Below are positions 1-5,794 of a stretch of 15,766 bases of DNA, in pieces. Every line of letters starts with the position of its first letter. The stretch's first letter is position 1. The notes under the pieces are model-generated. The model saw nothing but the letters and a program-made list of their open reading frames with translations, had not been told where the DNA came from and did not search any database. Position numbers and translations under genes: made by a program. Source of the stretch: JAEZKC01 sp046538945 (GTDB lineage Bacteria; Fibrobacterota; Chitinivibrionia; Chitinivibrionales; Chitinispirillaceae); assembly GCA_046538945.1 (NCBI GenBank), contig JBKHHW010000071.1, forward strand, positions 1 through 15,766, written 5' to 3'.

Positions 1-54
1 GTTTCGCTCATGCTCAGCGTAGGTCCGCCCAAGTCGAAGCATAATCCCTCACCT

Positions 55-2163
55 TCACACCCTCAGCGCCCTTCCGGAATTGAGCACCGCCAGAACCGCC
101 ATGCCCATATCGGCAAACACCGCCTCCCACATGGACGCCAGCCCGAATGCCCCCAGAACAACAAAAAGCAGCTTCACCCCAAGCGCCATGACAATGTTCT
201 GCCAGACAATCGCCCGGGTCGCTCTCCCGGTCCGTATCGCCTCGGCCACCTTAAGGGGTGAATCCCCCATGATAACCACATCCGCGGTTTCTATGGCCGC
301 ATCCGATCCCAGCGTACCCATGGCGATTCCCACATCCGACCGGGCCAGTACCGGTGCATCGTTTATCCCGTCACCCACAAAAGCAAGCTGGCCCTCTTTT
401 CTTTGCTGCAATATCTCTTCCAAACACTCCACTTTCTGCTCAGGAAGAAGCGAGGCGCGGAAATGATCTATTCCCAGCTCCTTCACCACCGCTTCGGCCG
501 AATCCCTGTTATCACCGGTAAGCATCCAGATCTCCTCCACCCCCGCATCTCTCAAACTCACCATCGCCTCTGCCGATTCCTCCTTCGTCTCATCTCCCAC
601 AAGCAGATACCCGCAGTACCTTTTGTCGAGCGCTACATACACCACAGCCCCCTTGTGAAAAACAGGAACGGCGACCCCCTCCCTTTCCATCAGCTTCTCA
701 TTACCGGCCAGAATCTGCTGCCCCCTGAACTCGACTGTCACCCCCATTCCGCCCACATTCTCATGCATCCCGATTTCATTGTGGTCTGTACCTATCCCCT
801 CCTGTAACGCTCTGCTCTTTATGGACACGGCGATAGGGTGATTGGAGTAATACTCGGCCGCGGCCGCTTTCTCCAGAAGGTCTTTTCCGGATGTCCCGTC
901 CGCGGGAACAACTTTCCTGACGGCGAACTGTCCTTTGGTGAGCGTTCCGGTCTTGTCGAAAACAACCGTCTTCACCGATGCCAGACGCTCGAGAAAATGA
1001 GCTCCCTTGACAAGTATCCCCCTCTTGGACGCACCTCCGATCCCTCCGAAAAATCCCAGAGGGATGCTGATCACCAACGCACAGGGGCAGGAAATAACAA
1101 GCAGAACCAAAGCCCTGTAGAACCAGACTGAAAATTGCTGCCCCGGAACAAAAACCGGCGGTATCAACGCAAGCAACGCAGCCGCTGCCACCACTGCGGG
1201 TGTGTAGTAATATGCGATACGGCTGATGAATTTTTCCGTTCTGGCCTTCCTTGCCGACGCATTCTCGACCTGCTCCAGAATCCTGACAATGGAAGATTGC
1301 GAAAATGGCCGGGTCACCTTAACGGTAAGTATGCTGTTCACGTTTATCTCACCGGCAAGCACGCCCGTTCCTGTCTGGGCCGTATAGGGCTTCGGTTCAC
1401 CCGTAAGTGCCGACGCGTCCACATGCGAACTGCCCTCGATGACATCTCCGTCAAGTGGGATCTTCTCCCCCGGACGGACTTTCACAATTTCCCCGGTCTT
1501 CACCTCATCGGGAGAAAGATCCACCTGCTTTCCCCCTCTGAGCACATGAGCCACATGAGGCCTGACCGCAAGAAGCGAACGAATGGAACTTCTCGACCGG
1601 TGAACCGCCAAATCCTGAAAAAATTCACCCACCTTAAAGAAAATCATCACCCCGACAGCTTCTGAAAGCGCATCGATGGTAACTGCTCCGACCGTGGCAA
1701 TGGTCATGAGTACATTCTCGTCAAACAAAACACCCCTGCGCACCGTCCGCACAGCACCCCTCAGCACATTCCATCCGGCCAGAAAATAGGCACCTGCAGC
1801 AAGCAGATACAGCACGACATTTCCATAAGGGAGATCCTGAAAAAAATTCTCCAGTATCAGCACACCCAGAAACATCACTGCGGCAGTCACCATCACCACC
1901 ACTGTCCGCCTGATACGGAACTCCTTATGATCTTCTGCAAACTCATCCACCGTTGACCTGGACAGTGGCACCAGTTCCACATCTGGTTCCACTACCTGCA
2001 CCTCACCCCGTATGCTCTCCGGATTATCCGTGTCCACGGTCAAAGTGAGAGAGGCAAAGTTCACATCAGCAGACCTGACCCCCTCAACGTGTCTGAGATG
2101 CTCCTCGATCTTCAAGGCACAATCCACACAATCCAGATTTCTGACATGATATTTGGCAATCAT
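55..2163 (-). CDS. zntA: P1B-type heavy-metal-exporting ATPase (Zn/Cd/Pb type, ZntA/CadA-like)
   Basis: A 702-residue inner-membrane pump that uses ATP to export divalent soft metals. The N-terminal heavy-metal-associated domain (about 1-68) carries the CxxC pair C12/C15 (DCVDC). Membrane segments follow at about 88-105, 115-135, 150-180 and 320-370. The other P-type signatures are present: actuator TGE at 254-256, the CPC metal-site motif at 359-361 in the sixth membrane helix, the phosphorylated Asp in DKTGT (403-407), the HP motif (442-443), TGDN (549-552) and GDGIND (597-602). D685 in the last helix (ADMG) matches the acidic ligand of the Zn/Cd/Pb group (P1B-2); copper pumps lack it. Length is typical. 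The start codon lies 2 nt after the arsR-type repressor stop, so the two are co-transcribed and probably translationally coupled. Family assignment is firm; exact metal preference (Zn, Cd or Pb) is inferred. Confidence 0.96.
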   Translation of the reverse strand: MIAKYHVRNLDCVDCALKIEEHLRHVEGVRSADVNFASLTLTVDTDNPESIRGEVQVVEPDVELVPLSRSTVDEFAEDHKEFRIRRTVVVMVTAAVMFLGVLILENFFQDLPYGNVVLYLLAAGAYFLAGWNVLRGAVRTVRRGVLFDENVLMTIATVGAVTIDALSEAVGVMIFFKVGEFFQDLAVHRSRSSIRSLLAVRPHVAHVLRGGKQVDLSPDEVKTGEIVKVRPGEKIPLDGDVIEGSSHVDASALTGEPKPYTAQTGTGVLAGEINVNSILTVKVTRPFSQSSIVRILEQVENASARKARTEKFISRIAYYYTPAVVAAAALLALIPPVFVPGQQFSVWFYRALVLLVISCPCALVISIPLGFFGGIGGASKRGILVKGAHFLERLASVKTVVFDKTGTLTKGQFAVRKVVPADGTSGKDLLEKAAAAEYYSNHPIAVSIKSRALQEGIGTDHNEIGMHENVGGMGVTVEFRGQQILAGNEKLMEREGVAVPVFHKGAVVYVALDKRYCGYLLVGDETKEESAEAMVSLRDAGVEEIWMLTGDNRDSAEAVVKELGIDHFRASLLPEQKVECLEEILQQRKEGQLAFVGDGINDAPVLARSDVGIAMGTLGSDAAIETADVVIMGDSPLKVAEAIRTGRATRAIVWQNIVMALGVKLLFVVLGAFGLASMWEAVFADMGMAVLAVLNSGRALRV

Positions 2164-2165
2164 CC

Positions 2166-2474
2166 CTACACCAGCCCTTCATTTATATGCTCAGCCCCGT
2201 AGGAGAGAATTTTTTCTATATGAATGTCGTTGAGCGAATAGTAAATACTCTTTCCCTCTCTGCGGCTGGAAACCAGACGGGCCTGCCGGAGTACGCGAAG
2301 CTGGTGGGAAACGGCAGACTGATTCATCCCCAGCCTGTTGGATAGTTCGCAGACACACTGCTCGCCCTCGAATAAAACGTTCAGAATGGAGATTCTGGTG
2401 GGATCGGCGAACATTTTAAAAAATCCTGCCAGTCTTTCCGCCTTCCCAATTCTTCCAGTCGCCCGCTGATTCAT
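2166..2474 (-). CDS. ArsR/SmtB-family metal-sensing repressor
   Basis: A 102-residue winged-helix repressor expected to bind the operator in its own promoter and release it when Zn, Cd or Pb binds. The HTH core runs from about residue 22 to 80 (MFADPTRISIL ... SHQLRVLRQARLV ... GKSIYYSL). Two metal-site signatures are visible: the CVC pair C40/C42 in the EQCVCEL segment, as in the alpha3 site of CadC, and D83, H85, H96, E99 with the spacing DxH-x10-HxxE of the SmtB/CadC/ZiaR alpha5 site. The start at 2474 was chosen because AGGAG sits just upstream (CAGGAGTTGGAA then ATG). An in-frame upstream extension to 2546 would run through the operator and lacks a Shine-Dalgarno. It is first in an operon with the metal ATPase, which begins 2 nt after its stop. 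A cadC, smtB or zntR-like name would be a guess. Confidence 0.93.
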   Translation of the reverse strand: MNQRATGRIGKAERLAGFFKMFADPTRISILNVLFEGEQCVCELSNRLGMNQSAVSHQLRVLRQARLVSSRREGKSIYYSLNDIHIEKILSYGAEHINEGLV

Positions 2475-2495
2475 TTCCAACTCCTGAAGAGATTT

Positions 2496-2525
2496 TATAT
2501 GAACATATGAGCAAGTGTTCATATA
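2496..2525 (-). promoter_or_regulatory. ArsR/SmtB-type operator overlapping the promoter of the metal-efflux operon
   Basis: A perfect inverted repeat with 10-bp arms, TATATGAACA (2496-2505) and TGTTCATATA (2516-2525), separated by 10 nt. Nested in it is a second imperfect palindrome, ATATGAGCA-AG-TGTTCATAT (2505-2524), with a 2-bp centre and one mismatch pair. That is the usual half-site arrangement (TGAACA/TGTTCA type) of SmtB/CadC/ZntR operators. It ends 21 nt upstream of the repressor ATG at 2474, where a self-repressing operator is expected. A TTGAAG hexamer upstream (minus strand) and TATATG about 15 nt later, at the operator edge, may be the promoter, but this is weak. Confidence 0.82.
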
Positions 2526-2552
2526 TAATTCGTACGCAGACTTCAAATAATT

Positions 2553-2568
2553 GTCCTGAAGACAGGAC
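2553..2568 (-). terminator. Small hairpin immediately after the short NfeD gene
   Basis: GTCCTG-loop of 4-CAGGAC forms a 6-bp perfect stem directly abutting the TAG stop codon of the short NfeD gene (stop at 2569-2571). On the minus strand the stem is followed by AT-rich sequence (AATTATTT) rather than a true T-tract, so termination there would be weak. It may only separate the NfeD operon partly from the arsR-ATPase operon about 80 nt further on. Confidence 0.35.
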
Positions 2569-3036
2569 CTACTTTTTCTCTTTCACCACGATGCGGTACA
2601 CATCATTGGATATCACTTCAACGGTCGAGCCTTTGGAAATGTACTCGCCCCTGCTGACCACATCCCTGCGCCTTCCCTCTATAAGCGCAGTCCCTGCTGG
2701 TCGAAGATCGCACAATGCAACCCCCTGGGCCCCGGCCAACTCATTTGACGGCTCCACACCATCGCCCTTGTCCAGGGAATGTTTAAGCGACAGCGGCGAA
2801 TTGGAAAGCACCTTTATTCCGTAGAGGACAAGAACGGGTATGGTGATGATATCGATCACCACAAAAATCATACCGGCCGTCACCGAAACGTCGGTGAAAA
2901 CCAGATAAAGCGAGTAGCCGAACACCCCCAGTGCCACAGCGGTGAGTACACCTGCGGAAGGCAGTATGAATTCAGCGATTATGATCCCCACTCCCACCAG
3001 CTGCAGCACAACAGGCAGTATAAGCCGTGTGATCAT
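2569..3036 (-). CDS. Short NfeD-family membrane protein (no protease domain)
   Basis: A 155-residue protein with three or four hydrophobic segments in its first half (about 5-27, 30-50, 53-76) and a soluble C-terminal NfeD beta-barrel (OB-like) domain at about 103-152 (GAQGVALCDLRPAGTALIEGRR...VSRGEYISKGSTVEV). The glycine- and proline-rich pattern GxxGxAxxxLRPxGxAxxxGxRxDVVSxGxxIxxGxxVxV is the family signature. Its ATG overlaps the stop of the upstream NfeD protease gene as ATGA (4 nt), and GAGAGGTG lies about 7 nt upstream, so it is coupled to that gene. NfeD proteins usually partner with stomatin/flotillin membrane proteins; none is encoded here. Function is inferred as membrane organisation or quality control with its neighbour. 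Confidence 0.88.
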   Translation of the reverse strand: MITRLILPVVLQLVGVGIIIAEFILPSAGVLTAVALGVFGYSLYLVFTDVSVTAGMIFVVIDIITIPVLVLYGIKVLSNSPLSLKHSLDKGDGVEPSNELAGAQGVALCDLRPAGTALIEGRRRDVVSRGEYISKGSTVEVISNDVYRIVVKEKK

Positions 3037-4517
3037 AAAATCACCTCTCTGTTCACCACGATCCTGTTACCCTGGATTTGAGAAACGATTATGGGCGTTC
3101 CGCTATCCATGAATTCCCCTTCCGCAACCACATCATATATTTCACCCTCCACTGATACCTTGCCGGCGGGACGGAGTGATGTGATCGTAGTGCCCTTGTT
3201 CCCCACACGAGGCATTTTCGCCGTTTCTGAATCTGCCCGAACACCCTCCAGTGATGCCGCCAGATAGGGTCCCTGGACAATAGTGCCCAGGCGCTCGAAA
3301 AAATAGCGGAAGAAGATGTATATCAACACGACAGCCCCGAAAATGCTGAGCACCACCCTCAGAAGATTCCTGAACAGGATTTCCGCCTGCCAGGGGAATT
3401 CCGGCTGGGGTATGACAAAATTCTGGAATGACAGCACCATTCCCACCATCATAAGCAGTATTCCTAGAAATCCCATGATACCGAATCCCGGAATCACGAA
3501 TATTTCGACTGCCAGAAACACGATGCCCGCTACAAGGAAAAGCAGTTCGGTGTAGTCTGCCAGTCCCACCATGTACTGACTGAAGAAGACCGCCCCAAGG
3601 CAGACAAGACCGACTATCCCGGGGACACCGAATCCCGGCGAGCGCAGTTCTATATAGAGAGCGGCAAATCCGATCATCATAAGTATGGAGGAAATGGAAC
3701 CGATGAACCTGACCAGCACCTCGGACCAGCTCTGATCCATTCTTACTATTTCCCAGTCACCGTACCCCAGTTTCTCCAGCATCTCATCAAAATCGGCAAC
3801 TGTCATTTTGGAGAAGCCGTATTCAGCTGCCTCGCTTTCGGTCATGGTAAGCAGCTCGCCTTCCCGGACAACCGTTCTGGTAGATTCGATCTGCTTTCTA
3901 AGGGAAGGGTCGAGATCGGCAAGTCTGGTTGAATCCAGGTACAGAACCGTATCAGGCAGTTTCACCTCGAAGATCTCCATCTCGGCGGTCACCATCGATT
4001 CGGTGAGTGCTTCGGGATACCCGTTCTTGCGTGCAAGGGTTCTGAACTTGGCCCGTAGCGGTGACTGATACTTCTCCCCCAGCATCTGAGGACCATCCTC
4101 GGACATGGTAAGCGGAGCCACATCACCGATGGTGGTGTTCCTGCGCATCACCAGAGAATCGGCGGCCAAGGCGATGAGAGCACCGGCACTGATGGCTTTT
4201 GACTGCACATATGCCAAAGTCGTCGCTTCCTCAGTCGCCACGATACTGTCCACTATGTTGTAGGCGGCATCCACACGCCCGCCGAAAGTGTTGATCTCGA
4301 GAACAATCAGCGGATTTTCATACCGACCGACAGCATCATTGAGTGCCCTCCCGATGAATGCCGCCATTCCGGGATCCACAGTACCGGAAACGGGTACAAC
4401 CACCACGGTACGCTTGGTGAAAGAGGCTGTATCGGCCGCCTGCTCATCAGCAGTCTGAGCGCCCAGTGGGGGCAGAAGGGTGAACACGATCAGAAAAAAG
4501 AGAGCATATCTTAACAT
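3033..4517 (-). CDS. NfeD-family membrane-bound serine protease (ClpP-class domain fused to NfeD)
   Basis: A long-form NfeD protein of 494 residues. A Sec signal peptide covers about 1-21 (hydrophobic LRYALFFLIVFTLLPPLGA). A ClpP/SppA-like protease domain follows at about 37-250, with the serine motif AISAGALIALAADS (S110) and TIGDVAP; K149 in GEKYQSP aligns with a conserved lysine of bacterial homologues and is a candidate partner of the Ser-Lys dyad. Four or five membrane helices lie at about 270-405, then a soluble NfeD domain at 437-492 (GxxGTTITSLRPAGKVSVEGEIYDVVAEGEFMDSG). The protease is expected to act in the periplasm on membrane proteins such as stomatin-like partners. The ATG at 4517 is preferred over an in-frame TTG at 4580 because it places the signal peptide at the N-terminus; neither has a strong Shine-Dalgarno. 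It is first in a two-gene operon with the short NfeD gene. Confidence 0.92.
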   Translation of the reverse strand: MLRYALFFLIVFTLLPPLGAQTADEQAADTASFTKRTVVVVPVSGTVDPGMAAFIGRALNDAVGRYENPLIVLEINTFGGRVDAAYNIVDSIVATEEATTLAYVQSKAISAGALIALAADSLVMRRNTTIGDVAPLTMSEDGPQMLGEKYQSPLRAKFRTLARKNGYPEALTESMVTAEMEIFEVKLPDTVLYLDSTRLADLDPSLRKQIESTRTVVREGELLTMTESEAAEYGFSKMTVADFDEMLEKLGYGDWEIVRMDQSWSEVLVRFIGSISSILMMIGFAALYIELRSPGFGVPGIVGLVCLGAVFFSQYMVGLADYTELLFLVAGIVFLAVEIFVIPGFGIMGFLGILLMMVGMVLSFQNFVIPQPEFPWQAEILFRNLLRVVLSIFGAVVLIYIFFRYFFERLGTIVQGPYLAASLEGVRADSETAKMPRVGNKGTTITSLRPAGKVSVEGEIYDVVAEGEFMDSGTPIIVSQIQGNRIVVNREVIL

Positions 4518-4700
4518 ATTACAAAAATCTTTTTCGGCGAAATACAAGTCAATATCAACAGCCGTATATCGAAATTCCAATGGACATGAATCAGAATGGC
4601 CTCGTCTGAAAACCCATACTAATCGGGCGAATTAAGAAACGAAGACGGTTCTATTTACTTTTAGTAGCAAAAACAGATAATTCCACCTGTTTCGAGTGCC

Positions 4701-4730
4701 TTGCCAGACCCTCTGCTTAGAAAGTATAAT
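4701..4730 (+). promoter_or_regulatory. Sigma-70-type promoter of the sigma factor gene
   Basis: TTGCCA (4701-4706) and a perfect TATAAT (4725-4730) are separated by 18 nt. Transcription would start near 4737, giving a leader of roughly 35 nt before the ATG at 4771. Because the promoter lies inside the longest open frame (which could begin at 4696), it also argues for the internal start. This is the clearest housekeeping-type promoter in the window. Confidence 0.78.
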
Positions 4731-4770
4731 AAGAAAGTGGCACAAGGCATCCAATATCGTGAAGAATATT

Positions 4771-5607
4771 ATGAGTATAAAAACAGAAGCACTCTATTTC
4801 AGAGATATCAAACGTTATGATGTCCTCAATGAAGATGAGGAACGTGAACTGATCAGACGGGTTCAGCACCAGGATTTGGAAGCCACCAACAAGCTGATTA
4901 CCGCCAATCTTAGGTTCGTGGTGAGCATTGCCCAGCGATACCGCGGCCGCGGCCTCAGCTTTCTGGAACTGATTAACGAGGGCAATATGGGTCTGCTTAA
5001 GGCGGCTAAACGGTTTGATCATAAAAAGGAAGTCAAATTCATCTCCTATGCTGTATGGTGGATAAGGCAAGCTATCCAGAAAGCTCTTTTCGAGCAGTCG
5101 GGAACAGTCCGCATACCTCCGAACAAGATAGCTCTTGTAAATAAATTCAAAGCAGCCCTCGACCGCAACTGCGGTGATTACAAGAGCACGATAGAAATGG
5201 AACAGTTCAGGGAGCATGAGAACGATATTGTCGAAGTGATGGAGAAGATGCGCGGTGTATCACTCGATGCTCCGCTTTCAAGCTCCGGCCAGGAGGAAGA
5301 CAGCATCAAGACCCTTCAGGATGTTCTGGGGGAAGATCCCGACCAGGATGGGGAAAGCGAACGCAAACAGCTCGTCTCCGTACTCGACAGCGTACTCCAG
5401 AATGTATCCAGCCGGGAGGAACGTATTCTCAGAATGTACTACGGGCTGAACTTCTCAAAGCAGTTCACACTCGAGGAAATCGGCCGGGAACTCAAACTCA
5501 CCCGGGAAAGAGTTCGTCTCATACGCGACCGCTCTTTGCGCAAACTCATGCAGAACCCTCATTCAAGAGAAAAACTATCCCATTTTTTCCACGATACAAA
5601 GCAGTGA
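4771..5607 (+). CDS. Sigma-70 family RNA polymerase sigma factor (RpoD-like, short form)
   Basis: A 278-residue sigma factor that directs RNA polymerase to promoters. Region 1.2 is near residues 5-35 and region 2 spans about 38-108 (NLRFVVSIAQRYRGRGLSFLELINEGNMGLLKAAKRF..., then FISYAVWWIRQAI, the -10 recognition helix). Region 3 starts at VRIPPNK (113-119), and region 4 at about 205-262 ends in an HTH (TLEEIGRELKLTRERVRLIRDRSLRKL). Region 1.1 and the non-conserved insert of E. coli RpoD are absent, as in group 2 sigma factors and in the primary sigma factors of some phyla (for example Bacteroidetes), so primary versus stationary/stress role is open. In helix 4.2 the position equal to E. coli Q589 is Leu (RERVRL). 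The start at 4771 is chosen because the promoter ends at 4730 and homology begins near here; the Shine-Dalgarno is weak (GAAGAA). It is monocistronic, with a terminator at its stop. Confidence 0.93.
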   Translation: MSIKTEALYFRDIKRYDVLNEDEERELIRRVQHQDLEATNKLITANLRFVVSIAQRYRGRGLSFLELINEGNMGLLKAAKRFDHKKEVKFISYAVWWIRQAIQKALFEQSGTVRIPPNKIALVNKFKAALDRNCGDYKSTIEMEQFREHENDIVEVMEKMRGVSLDAPLSSSGQEEDSIKTLQDVLGEDPDQDGESERKQLVSVLDSVLQNVSSREERILRMYYGLNFSKQFTLEEIGRELKLTRERVRLIRDRSLRKLMQNPHSREKLSHFFHDTKQ

Positions 5608-5629
5608 TACTCACTGCTTTGTTTTTTTT
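5597..5629 (+). terminator. Strong intrinsic terminator of the sigma factor gene
   Basis: A perfect 11-bp stem, CAAAGCAGTGA (5597-5607) and TCACTGCTTTG (5611-5621), has a 3-nt TAC loop and is followed directly by eight T residues (5622-5629). The last three bases of the left arm are the TGA stop codon of the sigma gene, so the hairpin overlaps the end of the coding sequence. Confidence 0.93.
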
Positions 5630-5680
5630 CTGTTGAACAAAATTTTCCTGTGGCAGATTTCGTGGCCTACAACCTATATT

Positions 5681-5706
5681 AAACTATCCTTCTCATAGTT
5701 TTTTTT
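5681..5706 (+). terminator. Second, AT-rich terminator-like hairpin upstream of tssA
   Basis: AAACTAT (5681-5687) and ATAGTTT (5695-5701) form a 7-bp stem with a 7-nt loop; an uninterrupted run of eight T residues spans 5699-5706. It lies about 60 nt after the sigma-gene terminator. It could be a back-up terminator, or an attenuator if a tssA promoter lies before it (a TATATT at 5675-5680 directly precedes it, without a convincing -35). The rest of 5630-5781 is pyrimidine-rich, and I see no convincing promoter in it. Confidence 0.5.
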
Positions 5707-5781
5707 CGCTTTCCTTTTTTTCACAATTTTCAGTTACTGACATTTTTCACGCTGCAATTTCTGCTTAGAAGAAAACGTCTC

Positions 5782-5788
5782 AAGGAGG
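5782..5788 (+). promoter_or_regulatory. Perfect Shine-Dalgarno that places the tssA start at an ATT codon
   Basis: AAGGAGG is followed after 6 nt (TGTGCT) by ATT TCT GAG CTG, in frame with tssA. No ATG, GTG or TTG occurs in this frame between the upstream in-frame stop (TGA at 5738) and a GTG at 5930, which lies inside the conserved ImpA domain. CTG codons at 5804 and later are too far from the Shine-Dalgarno for good initiation. Confidence 0.75.
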
Positions 5789-5794
5789 TGTGCT

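Noticed and set aside
1..54. End of the metal operon at the left edge of the window
   Set aside because: Checked for a terminator; only a 5-bp ATGCT/AGCAT pairing across a long loop was found, without a T-tract, and the sequence is cut off.
1135..1665. Open frame of 176 codons on the plus strand inside the metal ATPase gene
   Set aside because: Complement of the ATPase; Arg/His-rich shadow with no domain.
4518..4580. Upstream TTG start for the NfeD protease (21 extra residues)
   Set aside because: It would bury the signal peptide inside a charged N-terminus and has no Shine-Dalgarno; the ATG at 4517 fits a secreted or membrane protein.
4696..4770. Upstream start for the sigma factor (25 extra residues)
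   Set aside because: The added segment overlaps the TTGCCA/TATAAT promoter and has no homology.
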